This document shows, in pieces, positions 56,701-63,573 of a stretch of DNA of 64,000 nt. This DNA is from Rhodopirellula sp. P2 (GTDB lineage Bacteria > Planctomycetota > Planctomycetia > Pirellulales > Pirellulaceae). The notes below the pieces were generated by a model, which was not told the origin of the DNA, searched no databases, and was given only the letters and a program-made list of their open reading frames with translations. Within the stretch, counting starts at the first letter, position 1, and each line of letters opens with the position of its first letter. The position numbers and the translations under genes are program-made. The stretch spans positions 4,941,001-5,005,000 of the forward strand of contig NZ_CP118225.1 in NCBI RefSeq assembly GCF_028768465.1. The letters run 5' to 3'.

Positions 56701-59700
56701 CCTCAACGGCCAACTCCGGATCGACGATCCAAACGTTGCCTCGCCAAACGGCTTGGGCTTCAACGTCTTCGTTGACCGCGGTGCGGAAGAACGCAGCGAC
56801 AGCGACGGACCACGGTTTGTTGTCACCTCGCCTCGGGGCGACGACCTGTTCAACTTGGCCGGTCAAGCCTTCAGCGTGGGAACGATCCACGACGCGTTTG
56901 AAATTCAACTCGTCGATGGAATCGCACCCGCGGACGCCGCACCTGGCGTTGGGATCGATGACTCGACCGTTCGTTCCGAATTGGTTCGTGTCTCACGATT
57001 CTTCTCCGACAGCGACGAAGTGGAACTGTTGTCCGAAGGTGTCGATTACCGATTCAGTTACGAACCCGGCGACAACAAAATCCGCTTGACTCCCATCGGA
57101 GGCGTGTGGCCAAACAACGCCACCTACACCGTTGAATTGCTCGGCAGCACGATGTCCGGCGACAACGTCGGTGTGTTGAAAGCCGAACAAGGACGGGTTT
57201 ACGCCGATGGGGCCACCACCCAAATCGGCGACAAGATCTTCGAAGCTGACACCGGCATCGGGCTCTCGATCCTGCCGAGCGAACTGACTCGTCTGAACCC
57301 AATCACGAACCTCGTCGAATCCAACATCGACGGGCAAGTCGTCACGATCTTCGATGGAGTCAACGAGGTCACGTTCGAGTTCGACACCGAAGCGATCGCC
57401 AACGTCGCCGATGGAAACATCGCCGTTCGTTTGCCCGCCGCGGCAACTGCCGAACAGATCAGTGACATCTTCGCTCGTGCGATCAATGCCTCGGAATTGC
57501 AACTCGTTGCTGTTCACATGCAAGTCGAGGACGACGCCACGATTGAAACCGGCCGTCTGCAACTCCTCGGTGCAACCGCGGCCAGCGAGAACAGTTACGT
57601 CGCCTTTGAAACGGACAGCTTCCTGCGTCAAACCAACCATGTGTTGGATGTCACGCTGTTGATCACCACGACCAATGGTGTGAATGACTTCGATGGCCAG
57701 CAAGTCTCGATCTTTGACGGCCAACAAGAACTCACATTTGAATTCGATTCCAACGGTGCGGCCGCGGCCAACGCCGATGTGGTGGTTGCGATCCGAACGG
57801 ATTCGACTGCCCGCCAAATCACCGCTGAATTGCTCTCCGCAATCAGCACCGCGGGATTGAACGTCGAAACATCCGGAGCCACAGGCAACTTCCGAATCTC
57901 CGGCACCAACGGTCCGATCGCTGTCACCTCGCTGACGAATTCGATCGTGGTGGAAGGCAACAGTGAAATTGGCACCTCCTTCGGCTTTGGCATCATCGTG
58001 CCCACCGAAGAAGGCAGCGTTTCCTCGACGCTGGCCGACGGCCAAACCTTCACCATCTCACGTGGCACCGCAGAAGCCGTCACCTTCGAACTCGACTTCG
58101 ACGGATTCCTCAACGATTCCACCGCGGTTGCCGTTTCGATCACCGGTGGCGGATTCGGTGGTTCCACGCCGGACCAGGTCGCCAACGCATTGGTGGCGGC
58201 CATCTCGGCCAACGTCGTCGGGCTCACCCCAGTCAACATTGGCGGCGGCCGCGTGACCCTTGGCGGGGACGATCAATACAGCCTGAACATGGCCAACACC
58301 TCGTTGGCACAATCCGGCTTCGCGGGCCAGCCCGCTTCGATTCCAGTGATCGTGCCGTTGGACGATGTCCGCAGTGCAGTCGTCACCGGGCTGGAGCAAT
58401 CCAGTGCCACGAAGTTGGCTGCGATTCAGCCGATCATCGACATTCTGTCGTTGTCGCAAACCGGTGTTCAGCGTGTTGCTCATCTCTACGGCGAAGCCAT
58501 CTCCGATGCGTTCGCGACGGAGATTGCGGCCGGGGACATCGTGGTTCAACAACCTGACTCACGCATCCTGATCGAAGGAGCCACCCTGGTTCGTGGTCAG
58601 TCCGTGATCAGCGATCGCATCACCGATGAAGTGGGCAACCAACTGCTCGCAGGCGAAGCAATCATCTTCGTCGGCAGCCCGCTCGACTTCGGCGACGCCG
58701 CCGACTCGCGGACACCTGTCGATGTCATCGGCAACGGCCCACGTCACGTCATCACCGAAGGCTTCCAACTCGGCGACCAAATCACCGCTGACGCCGGCGG
58801 AGTCGACAACGGATCCGGAACCGCAGACTCCAACGCAGACGGCGACGATGGCGTCGCAATCTTGGGTGCGATGCGTCCTGGGTTCTCGACCCAGTTTGTC
58901 ATCGATGTCCAATCGCCAACGGTGGGCGGGATCACACCAGCCTTCTACTTGGACGCTTGGTTCGACTGGAACGGCGACGGAACCTTCGACGCAAGCGAAG
59001 TCGAACGCTTCGGCAGCATCGGCTCGGGCGTGGCTCGGGTCATTGGAACGGGCGGCACCACCGTCAACATCAACGTTCCGTCCAATGCGGTCACCGGCGA
59101 AATTCAAACTCGCTTCCGCCTGTCCAACGAAGCGGGACTGGGATCCGGCGGCTTGGCTCAATCGGGCGAGGTCGAGGACTACACGTTCACGATCAACAAC
59201 AACCCTTACCAAAACCCGTCGTTGATCCAAGACGTCAACGCCAGCGGAGCGATCACGCCACTCGACGCCCTGTTGATCATCAATGCGATCAACGCCGCCG
59301 ACGGCGACATCAACTTGGCAAACATTCCTGCGGGAATCACCTTGCCTCAGTACCCCGATGTCAACGGCAACGGTGTTGTCTCGGCGTTGGACGCTCTGAT
59401 CGTCATCAACCGACTGAACGAGTTGACCAGTCCTGGCCAAGACCCAACCGGTGCCGGGGAACCCCTCCTCGCGTCGACGTCTTCGACCACGGTCGCCTAC
59501 TCGCCGGTTTCGGATGGTGTTCTGGCGTCCACTGCCACGATCGCCTTCGACCCCACCTCCCGCAGCAACGACGATTCCCGGTCGTCCGAAGCGGCTGGGG
59601 AACCAATCGTCGAAGCAGCCTCCAAATTGGTGGCGGATGCCTCCAGTGTGTTTGATTCCGCTGCCGTGATCAGCTTGGACGATGTGGTGGAAACCCTGGC

Positions 59701-59779
59701 AAATGATCGCGATCAGGCCGACCAATCCGAGGAATCGGAAATTTCGGCATTGGACTCAATCTTCGCGTCGATGAACTAA
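41789..59779 (+). CDS. Giant multidomain surface protein (LEPR-XLL-like start, dockerin end)
   Basis: The product has about 5996 residues. Near residue 50 an Arg-rich segment and LEARQLLAG form the LEPR-XLL-like N-terminus typical of planctomycete surface proteins. Then come Ig-like domains, a metzincin-like region without HExxH (about 650-850), PPC-like domains (near 890, 2435 and 2730), two adjacent FN3-like modules (about 1370 and 1504: NYVYRMTF, QYVYRFTF), beta-helix-like segments, and at least four copies of a short module with TFEFD followed by a V-x-V-x-L region and TAEQVA (about 4435, 5190, 5310, 5430). GEVED (WFDWNGDGTFD) and a type I dockerin (DVNASGAITPLDALLIIN and DVNGNGVVSALDALIVIN, about 5815-5870) close it. 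The likely role is adhesion or a cell-surface scaffold. ATG 41822 is an alternative start; GACGAGG favours 41789. Confidence 0.9.
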   Translation: MTIGTPGNSSNMHNANESAAKRRDDRRRRSGSSLFGGQTRRGKTQRAKLERRLQSQSLEARQLLAGPELVAIQPNASELIDNSSTIRNVNGVELLNVSPNELTFRFDDDSSIDPSTLGTADNPLAISVTRAGEDGGFEAATAVTDFSTSGSVLLEFRSAAAGVSGNGTTVNVTGSVRSLTTAPVIITQDPENKTLNIDLNANPSRQATVRDLTLALQNYNATQRNLNRDTVADAFQVSGPSSTPIGQSVANNPVSLTLSGANAAQTVTDLGLGNAFSTKLVAKQSGVGGQGITVVIQSRDFGGRTDPLVSVSGKTITVQINRNASSPTTVGEFIEAINETPTASELVTASQERGSTTQTIGNFAATLPLAGATDTPVNAGYIGIGSNPNEVVFRFAEPLPDDAYQIEIFGAGDRALRNLAGEAFNDGVDFAVPFILNKPPQVLAVVPEPIDIDNQGQRTPRLNMIDVYFTDDVSVANLAAQPELFQLIFTRDTVSGNDDVLFTPNAISAIAGKPNAVRLTFDDFLNDGNSNFSFSEVPDLTQQTNPPMPVDQLPKITGAIRLKVGNDSALPMTPGNVSVASDAGDSFDTAAVINSLTGIGQGQTASVRLTGGEIDNPNPNDPLYTLDFPGGTDYQGVRNIREDDPSRLERTVPLDVWRRGADTYDGVTTAYYNFPSSWLGDNPSSSGLDLDKTYINQITEEQKQRVREVMSLFSEYLGVQFVEIGDTASGAVTSIPSGSPLLSITLGELYGSVDDNLTVNSAVGGVTLDTRPLDINGQTYLGIDPNAASIGDRQLLVMDSQDFDASVDDQTGGEFFRGAFLGVGQLLGYGYSDHLPQPVTQSTGSVLEGLNPESPDVVDTSSQLSDDNEALFPSPSDIVNGQYLFRPEANDIDLYRFELTEPGKLTISTVAQRLSLSSTLDTALRLYKQIGPDEYIEVAANDDYFSDDSLIEIDILEAGDYVVGVSASGNTSYNPVITGTGIGGVSEGTYELVMSYETGAASNLLDTPVGGTAAQPLDGDADGQPGGEFNFWFNPTNPDAVIYVDSVTGTNLPDRNFTTNDVNQFDLFVTMGTPTKPVAEIDDAIRLAEFRLNNGGTPVTKIRVIGGGSYEIGRSAFGNALKDGSSLDVPQDIALVIDGGSEFKMSRSRIGVGSTTESVDRSNSSIQILGTPYAMVEFVGLNGQVGSWGGIDLRGDIDYADDSKVNMEDNAVFLNHIQYADIQHGGGSVSVDGQTLTISPIELADVRATILNNQIRNSAQAAIAATPNTFAETRFDESQYQNQVEPGATSPSYFTSDVTRIGPHIRGNVLTNNSINGLQIRLLTPTGGDLQSLDVNARFDDTDIVHVLTENLLIEGNPGGVNAANEAPSVLLVRTAAATTPATADGLAAGNYVYRMTFVDQNGFESTPSDTTSPVTVGAAGSVQLSGLPTVTADSEFAGRRLYRATVDANGNPGEFRLVARLNTDDSSYRDSTAEGSNILNPSIIAGTLLAGASGSIQTSSVPNPIGGGTGMVEPGQYVYRFTFATADGTEVGPSSESQIIETIDEGSITVSGIPAAPAGSGFASRIVYRATVSSNGTVGEYRQVTVLNATQTSFTDAASIGTDRLDLLTVTAPLQARAGRLDPSLVIDPGMIVKLDGSRIDVTFGAHLYAEGTAKEPIILTSLNDDRYGTGGAFNTNNIAQGTNDGEDNLQAGDWSGIYLAFGADASFDHAVLAGGGGTSRIEGGFASFNVLEVHQSGLRVANSRFESNADGRGFLNDSGNNTNNPNDPREERVGRVNNASGTVFVRGAQPILVDNEFVDGSGPAMSFDVNSFSWQEVSDPGRSTASRDFGNGTVIEDSLNRYEISGNSGPLIVGNAIDSATVSDEDVAAGTVTAGLNGLEVRGGTVATEVVWDDTDIVHIVRDMIEIPNQHIYGGLRLESDARGSLVVKFQNQDLDVEDVLLRRQAGIVAGGTLLTAENEMLDIASRIGGSLQIVGQPDFPVVLTSLLDDTVGAGFTPDGMANIDTDNNGVRVDADGNPISILTSDSGSGQSTPALLPLGQEYDRTDRTEVDNGTTIDNDIDPNSPGYLSTTVLGGGELQNVVVTGIDQNNGGALLAQQNYAFLYTTYIEVTNDFGTRTRIPLINAFGPTDNPNPILVGPDRVRSSGVFTAFGRDIRFTAETFIVNNRAVAYTTLDFETVDGADFSAGNIGNIRVISYLDQGVTADDADVLYQIGTPGQADFRLMTLNETARVGFTHGGVYENDSINQFNASYTGWVTDDAGDLLNRLNTVQNGLNFDIAVNLNGDIPGAFGPVAGSATFDGVTNGTTAISQNGQPADIETAHVWQLTGGTDAARVTTFVEWIPFDPANPASITLPQSIDGAGSWDGITIREAASDSNVSITGENEPGNVGNSDTNATPATSQYLGELAPSIEAGDESRRVGLIVEGEISSRGDEDVYAFVAEAGTQVWLDIDRTNSNLDTVIELIDANGNTLILSDDSLEEARQIEELLSVDPTDPNAAARRAALREEVARRSGGGLNGYDIDQVLGLGTTLVDATADDSMFQDNYSTNPRDAGMRIILPGTVGQRLLYHIRVRSGLTDAAESVTLANGGGFLTSGDSLGKGRTTGSYQLQIRLGEDDVFAGTQVRYSDVRFATNGIQVIGGPMHSPLSGTDFETESNNNTLADAQRLGLYDNQYTSDGTITTLADGSIVINRDSGGIDRVDIDLDNPAGPLSSDRLATNISGTLTDGGDVDWFEFDIDYQQLTRDDAALYLATIFDLDYSDGLARADTALYVFNSLGELVLIGGDSNVADDQTSPGTGYDPSDLSRGSFGTADPYIGSAELPEGTYYVAISNQSRQPAVLDQFTNRNTANPLLRLEPVDSIQRIAEENFEGSSFFYPGTASAPVQPVLFDDNSILDYSLDDVVLYVNTGSTLFVVNPFTGETYGTIGNFGDEVRDIAFTANGELYAYTGYDDRPAGDTTWTYNRIDTATGQLSAPLSVGAGIETFHNLDAETPPARQILDEASDDGLEVEAITIRARFGTETGFFIGNRPTFQDGLDYIDNILYAFNEETGEATGPAFDLALFNAGAGTDRREVGAIDTSIPVGNQDTQLGIADATANNANGLPVARLFDGDTFSLTNGTETETFELNQGFTILAASPANALTGATLANAAIPIATDTTLDPASILNNTLLTVETPGNAPVTFQITDSTAAIPPGNIRVPLDRSSDAVIFIDTLASVIRQQGIPVSAKGTQLALPTATNVQLLGPGAVPADGIALIGNNNITAGNIAVTLLPTDTAETVAFRISQAVQAANSGGALPTVTATPQGNSLAITGAIANVSSVTGALRAGGSPNGGTITGIEMVDNGLYAVSENGGLYFVPSGQLGGSGARFVGNYVSTATDLIGLNFTGLRAGPNSVEDGAYSDILFGTTSNGRIYAFNTLGELQPIFAGGRNFIETGIFGALGLDFSTLDYNLWHVAGARADDDGHGYNQTFSDTRPGYTGGNSLQFNYTAGAFNNNYNFGEAPVQNFGTVNENVRQDGQDVQSTYNLPGGAKGIVQSNSFSLEGYASADLPTMYFNYFLETDGVDDDSATDNDDDLFAEDRDTLRVYVIDESGVEHLVATNNETRGTGSFDDEFDDPAEFGIYDDDIDVDVQQLFDNTGSWRQARVPLNEFAGQSNLALRIEFATAGTTATNTAEIRTVAASGLTDGETFTIGGQLFSVDLSPTIAFPSGAQLAQLFSSGATAEATFTVDGQEYILTDGTRAVAAGQIEIDVTSGQPTALATLTAADVAAAVTSTFDTSVNVQRLVPSGAELAVFYQNNPDEFRTVFLNGREYLLDDGFRDTADATPQITGTILIPIDVLAVYQSLEDADPNVEQVVDLSQADMALVLSTVIGETDGTVDYDQLVPTGNQLSTLYSDVSESFVIEIDGVEYVLNDGTRSIQTGQVTVAIADFARSDIGAELQAVVEQNTGVQSAQFTTVDNFDFSDPSDPVDPFGNPNPVGAVGRNDLLFQATPLPYTDGNAQVSGRGTLGTVSVAGVTNLGDVDLSSVEVAAGTTITVSTLADNPGIELNVRFFDATGVELRSPTGGLLAIENTANGTISVTAPSNGVIYIGISGPENGDYDPRVSGTTNAAQVGGYAATILLNPELDVRANSSVVEFNGVGSVSVSTGSGLRVGSQNALPGIPVQISQSDTATEVAAALRQALANRFTGGNETLIPQVGSAVRLPNLTINDSGPFASTAQRYGDRFGANGQAAAADNESNGAFIDDIIIGFAERGEIVTAASPIGLDEDFVLDQSVNLTTPAQPTQPTVSGSYQLEIRDASEYVSSGEVPVFTPQVQRNANGTNVLVVVAADGTQVQANANGQFLDGNGADLDLTGFTGPFGLSIDDGSLVLLDVSLEPIPVRGVALEARFRTFDTNERLSNGITLTALPASEIEDGATFTLADANTRLTFEFDILNDFGASDGFVSDDNRVVVRLPRTATAEEVANEIIRLINSNQVQAVIDGSAARSNGTVPPASASSPNALVNADSRINLYGDISLRPDTAGRPAFANIEIADLRGDSNRDSSEQGVIMIENNRFLFSSNAGVDINRDASARVASGDLRDATPSILTYARNLIELNTENLIPGVVVQNNLIAFNSDAGIRITGLDGNGGSAQDPVGFDRIINNTLVGGPIASGAELGPQVFESILFDQGGISFADAVVQDTLSLGPDVSSEFTDSEAALGSPDCHGIGPEPTTGQFTFSLGSGGQATFLFQDNLLVGDGTSAADLVIFESGTPERVAVEISRDGVTFFSVGQIFGSDNTIDLDSFGFGPNDQFGFVRLTDLSSPGTFDFGAAGADIDGIGAISTIAREIYTPGSQGIVVQQNSAPTILNNIVANFQTGIAVASPQNNVAGDVDVSGDLTVIGGNTFFRNANNATAGSTGLFAQFISPFQQIFVNPVNLVFTPQAGTATIDSGISSLEDRSSLETVRGAIGLPPSPIIAPVYDLNGQLRIDDPNVASPNGLGFNVFVDRGAEERSDSDGPRFVVTSPRGDDLFNLAGQAFSVGTIHDAFEIQLVDGIAPADAAPGVGIDDSTVRSELVRVSRFFSDSDEVELLSEGVDYRFSYEPGDNKIRLTPIGGVWPNNATYTVELLGSTMSGDNVGVLKAEQGRVYADGATTQIGDKIFEADTGIGLSILPSELTRLNPITNLVESNIDGQVVTIFDGVNEVTFEFDTEAIANVADGNIAVRLPAAATAEQISDIFARAINASELQLVAVHMQVEDDATIETGRLQLLGATAASENSYVAFETDSFLRQTNHVLDVTLLITTTNGVNDFDGQQVSIFDGQQELTFEFDSNGAAAANADVVVAIRTDSTARQITAELLSAISTAGLNVETSGATGNFRISGTNGPIAVTSLTNSIVVEGNSEIGTSFGFGIIVPTEEGSVSSTLADGQTFTISRGTAEAVTFELDFDGFLNDSTAVAVSITGGGFGGSTPDQVANALVAAISANVVGLTPVNIGGGRVTLGGDDQYSLNMANTSLAQSGFAGQPASIPVIVPLDDVRSAVVTGLEQSSATKLAAIQPIIDILSLSQTGVQRVAHLYGEAISDAFATEIAAGDIVVQQPDSRILIEGATLVRGQSVISDRITDEVGNQLLAGEAIIFVGSPLDFGDAADSRTPVDVIGNGPRHVITEGFQLGDQITADAGGVDNGSGTADSNADGDDGVAILGAMRPGFSTQFVIDVQSPTVGGITPAFYLDAWFDWNGDGTFDASEVERFGSIGSGVARVIGTGGTTVNINVPSNAVTGEIQTRFRLSNEAGLGSGGLAQSGEVEDYTFTINNNPYQNPSLIQDVNASGAITPLDALLIINAINAADGDINLANIPAGITLPQYPDVNGNGVVSALDALIVINRLNELTSPGQDPTGAGEPLLASTSSTTVAYSPVSDGVLASTATIAFDPTSRSNDDSRSSEAAGEPIVEAASKLVADASSVFDSAAVISLDDVVETLANDRDQADQSEESEISALDSIFASMN

Positions 59780-59819
59780 TCGTCGCGAAGAAAACCTCTG
59801 GTCAGAAATCAATTTTCGT

Positions 59820-59890
59820 GAGCGTGACGTAGAGTTCGAATGGACGGTTCCCCCCGTTTCACTCGAACCTTGCGTCACGCTCGCTTTTTT
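59820..59890 (+). terminator. Rho-independent terminator after the giant gene
   Basis: GAGCGTGACG and GTTCGA on the left pair with TCGAAC and CGTCACGCTC on the right, around a 20-base loop with a small internal bulge, followed by GC and six T. Confidence 0.85.
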
Positions 59891-60074
59891 GGGTGCTGGG
59901 GTGCGATCCAGCTCATCGAAAAGGGCAATTCCAGCCCATCCAATCGGCCAAGAACCGCTGGATTCGTTGAGTTTTAGGATCCATTGGGGAACCAAACGGA
60001 CGTTCGTCGGCTCCAAGGACTGAGGAAACGGCGGCCAAACACCCTTTTCAACGCTTTCCCTGCAATCGGCCGAC

Positions 60075-62600
60075 ATGCGAAAACGGGCTTCCAGCAAGAA
60101 ATCCAGTCAACAAAATGCCGCCGTTCGTCGCCTCGCGACCCGGCGACCGCTGACGCTCCAGGCATTGGAAACGCGACGAGTGATGACGGCAGGCATCCCC
60201 GTTGGTGCCACCACCAGCGACACCGCCGAGTTCTTTCTCGGTCGCGTTGCGGTCACGCCCATCTTTCTTGACTCCACCGGCCAAACCGACACCAAGACCC
60301 AAAACTGGACCGCTGGCGAAATTGACGCGGTCATGTCCGAGATCACCACCGGACTGAACTGGTGGACAGAAGCCCTCGACCGACTCGACACGGTTCACTC
60401 CTTGGAATTCGTGATCGACGACACCTACGCTGAAAACCCGTTGCAAATCCCGATCGAACCGATCGATCGAACCAGCAACAGTTACAGCACCTACGTCGGA
60501 CAATTCCTGGATGATGCCGGAATCGATGCTTCCCTGTCCCTGGACGAAGGCATGTTCGCGTTCAATGCCTCGCAACGGGAAACCTTCGACACCGACTGGT
60601 CATTCTCGCTGTTCATCAGCGATGCCTCCGATGACGCCGATGGCTTTTTCGCCGCGGGCGGTTCCTTCTCTGGCGCATTCGCCTTTCCGGGCGGGTTGTA
60701 CGTGATCGCCCCCTCCACTCGCCCAGCTCAAACCTTCGCCCATGAGATCTCCCACATCTTCTGGGGGTTGGACGAATACAACGGCGGTGGGTCGTACGAC
60801 CAAAGCCGCGGCTACTACAACACTCCCAACGACAACGCCGCCGACAACCCGGCCCCCGGATTCACCCAGCAACCCAGCATCATGGCGGGTGGCAACAACT
60901 TGGTGAACGGATACCAAGGCTTCGTGTCGCCTGAATCCACCTTCGCCATGATCGGCTGGCAAGACTCCGACGGCGATGGCATCTTCGACATGCTCGACGT
61001 GCCACTGAACTTCGATGGCACCGGTCACTACGATTCCCAAACCAACGAATTTCATTTTCGTGGGGAAGCCTCGTCAGCGACACTGATCAACCAAAATCCA
61101 TCGGGACCACAAAGCGACATCACGCTGAATGTCGTGTCCGAATTGCAAGTCTCCATTGATGGTGGCGAATGGACGACCCTGCAGTCCCCCGACAGTCCCA
61201 CAGCGACGTTCGACTTTTCGATGGATGTCCCGCCGACCATGACCACGGTCTCCCTGCGAGTCATCGACGCGGCAACAGGAGTCACCAGCCAAACGTTGAC
61301 GGGTTCACGCACCACACCGCTGGTCTCCGAGTCCCCCGTCGCGGGCTTCGTCTACTTCGATGAAAACGGCGACTCCGACCGCAGCGAATTTGAATCGCTT
61401 CTTGCGGGAATCCAGTTGGATGTGCTCGCCGCCAACGGAACCGAACTCCCCAGCGGTCGTTTCGACGTTGAAAACGCCAGCCTGGACACCGACCTCCTAC
61501 CCGCCGGCGGAATGACGTTCGCTGCCATTGGCGACAATGTTCGCACCGAGGTCCAAGTCCAACAGGACACCCGGTTCCTCGCCCAACCCTTGATCCACGT
61601 GATGGACCAAAGCTTCAACCGCTGGTGGCCCGGACTGGATTCGCGCCTGGGAATGGAAGTGACATTCGATCAACCGGTCGGCCACGTTGACGTCGATCTC
61701 GTCGGCCTGCAAGACGACAGCTACGGACGCGTCGAGGCCTATGACGCGGCTGGAAATTTGATCATGCGAGTCACCACGGACATTCGCAACACGGCCAACG
61801 GAAGTCTCAGCGAAGGGCAAAGCTCAACGTTAACGCTGGTCGATCCCGAGTCCCGCATCGCCCGCGTTGAAATTGCCGGACATGCCTCCACACAAATCGG
61901 AGTCACCGGGGTTCGGCACGGTGTTGAACCACAAATCGTGACGGATGCGTCCGGTGCCTTCACCCAAACCAACTTGGCCGACGGACAATATCAACTGCGT
62001 TGGCAGCCCACTCAGGTCATTCATGCCATCGCCGATGCGACCATCACCGTGGTGGGTGGCGAAATCACTTCCGGCGTCACCACGGCAGGAGGCTTGGTCT
62101 CCGTCGCGGCGACCCGAGTCGACAGCCCTCGCTACAACACCGACCTCGGCGAAGACGTCAACGGCGACGGGGTCGTCACCGCCTTGGATGCACTGCAAGT
62201 CATCAACGACTTGAATGCCAACGGCGACCGCACCCTGACCTTCGCCGAAACCACCGGCTCCAAAATCGACGTCACCAACGATGGCAATGTCTCCGCATTG
62301 GATGCGTTGCGAGTCATCAACAAGCTCAACGAACTCGACAGCGAATCAGAACCCGCCGGCGAATTTGTTGCGAATGCTCAATCTGGCAGTGCATCCGGCA
62401 GCAACTCAGCGGAATCGAATTCATCCGATTCGAATGGTCTCGCTGCCTTCTCTCATGCGACGAACAATTCCCTCGCATCACTTGACGTGCCCCAGCCAAC
62501 GTTCGACCACCAAGGTTCCAACGACGCCATCTTCCGTGATGACAAAACGCTCGGTGAGATCCTCGGTCTGGAATCGAAATTCATCGCTTCGGACGCCTGA
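60075..62600 (+). CDS. Secreted metalloprotease-like protein with dockerin
   Basis: The 841-residue protein starts with a basic leader and LQALETRRVMTAG, a variant of the LEPR-XLL motif. The first domain (about 50-320) contains FAHEISHIFWGLDEY at about 221-235; HEISH is the HExxH zinc site and the following GLDEY could give the third ligand. This fits a gluzincin- or metzincin-like protease that needs experimental proof. After that come beta-rich domains, one with FVYFDENGDSDRSEFESLLAG (SdrD B-like), and a type I dockerin at about 690-760 (DVNGDGVVTALDALQVIN, NDGNVSALDALRVIN). The C-terminus is Ser/Asn-rich. It follows the giant gene in the same direction but behind a terminator, so it has its own promoter. 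Confidence 0.85.
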   Translation: MRKRASSKKSSQQNAAVRRLATRRPLTLQALETRRVMTAGIPVGATTSDTAEFFLGRVAVTPIFLDSTGQTDTKTQNWTAGEIDAVMSEITTGLNWWTEALDRLDTVHSLEFVIDDTYAENPLQIPIEPIDRTSNSYSTYVGQFLDDAGIDASLSLDEGMFAFNASQRETFDTDWSFSLFISDASDDADGFFAAGGSFSGAFAFPGGLYVIAPSTRPAQTFAHEISHIFWGLDEYNGGGSYDQSRGYYNTPNDNAADNPAPGFTQQPSIMAGGNNLVNGYQGFVSPESTFAMIGWQDSDGDGIFDMLDVPLNFDGTGHYDSQTNEFHFRGEASSATLINQNPSGPQSDITLNVVSELQVSIDGGEWTTLQSPDSPTATFDFSMDVPPTMTTVSLRVIDAATGVTSQTLTGSRTTPLVSESPVAGFVYFDENGDSDRSEFESLLAGIQLDVLAANGTELPSGRFDVENASLDTDLLPAGGMTFAAIGDNVRTEVQVQQDTRFLAQPLIHVMDQSFNRWWPGLDSRLGMEVTFDQPVGHVDVDLVGLQDDSYGRVEAYDAAGNLIMRVTTDIRNTANGSLSEGQSSTLTLVDPESRIARVEIAGHASTQIGVTGVRHGVEPQIVTDASGAFTQTNLADGQYQLRWQPTQVIHAIADATITVVGGEITSGVTTAGGLVSVAATRVDSPRYNTDLGEDVNGDGVVTALDALQVINDLNANGDRTLTFAETTGSKIDVTNDGNVSALDALRVINKLNELDSESEPAGEFVANAQSGSASGSNSAESNSSDSNGLAAFSHATNNSLASLDVPQPTFDHQGSNDAIFRDDKTLGEILGLESKFIASDA

Positions 62601-62829
62601 TCGCTCTCGCATCGGCACGCATTCTTGTTGGCTCTTCCTGATTGCTCGTGGGGGATCCAAATTCTTGGCGTCCCCCGTTCCCCTGAGTCCCCATCCTGGA
62701 ACGACACAGAGCAGCGAGATGCCTGTGTCGCTCCAGCGGAACAAGGGACCGTCGCGATCCAAAGTGGTGTTCGGACCGCGACGTTTCAGATCGGTTGCGT
62801 GTGGACGTCGCCACTGACACCGTGGCTCA

Positions 62830-63573
62830 TCACCGGACAGGCGTGAGCAGACTCTTCACCTGGCTCTTGGGATGGAGCACTCGCTCGGAGCGATCGCTTC
62901 GGAACGTGAATTCCAAGGGCGAATCCACCGAGGCAAGCGATGGATCCAACTCCGCCAGCAAGCCGGCCTTTTGAAATCGCTTGAGCAATTGCAGCGGATT
63001 GCAACAACTGAATTTCTCCAGAACGCTGCTTTGGCATCGGGCCGCTTCTGTGAAAGTCAGCTCGCGTTGTGCCGCAATGGCTTTGATGGACAGGCCGTCA
63101 CAAACCGAGGGAAGCACAAGGCGTTCTTGTTCGGTCAACGTCGCCAGTTCCTCTTTCAGTTGCAGAGCCAATTTCATCCGCATTTCGCGATCTTCACCAA
63201 TGGAAAGAGCCGTCTTCACCAGCGAAACGAATCTCTCGGGATCCACTGGTTTTTCAAGCAAATCCAAAGCGCCCAGACGCATCGCTGCCGTGGCGATCGG
63301 TACCGTCGCGACTCCCGAGACCAAGATGATTGGAATGTCCAAGCAACGTTCCAGCAATTCTCGCTGAAGCGAAGGGCCATCCAGCCCCGGCATCCGAACA
63401 TCCACAACCAAACACGCGATCTGGCTGCTGCCGAGTTCCGCCAAAAAGGCATCCGAATCAGCGTACTCTTTCACTGCGATACCGACTGACGCCAGAATTC
63501 GCCGAATTGCAATGCGATCGACCTCGTTATCGTCGACCAGGTGTATCGTCGGCGATTTGGGTTCATCACTCAT
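62830..63573 (-). CDS. FixJ/NarL-type response regulator
   Basis: From the ATG at 63573 the protein has 247 residues. The receiver domain (about 10-125) has the acidic pair in HLVDDNEVD, the phospho-acceptor Asp in CLVVDVRMPGLDG and the Lys in LLEKPVDPERF. This is the FixJ-like pattern. The output domain (about 145-210) is LuxR-like at its start (LATLTEQERLVLPSVCDGLSIKAIAAQRELT), but the recognition region (EAARCQSSVLEKFSCCNPLQLLKRF) is unlike the usual TVEVHRxxxMEK series. DNA binding may be altered. No histidine kinase is adjacent; it would be an orphan unless the partner lies beyond the window. A tail of about 40 residues follows. Confidence 0.88.
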   Translation of the reverse strand: MSDEPKSPTIHLVDDNEVDRIAIRRILASVGIAVKEYADSDAFLAELGSSQIACLVVDVRMPGLDGPSLQRELLERCLDIPIILVSGVATVPIATAAMRLGALDLLEKPVDPERFVSLVKTALSIGEDREMRMKLALQLKEELATLTEQERLVLPSVCDGLSIKAIAAQRELTFTEAARCQSSVLEKFSCCNPLQLLKRFQKAGLLAELDPSLASVDSPLEFTFRSDRSERVLHPKSQVKSLLTPVR

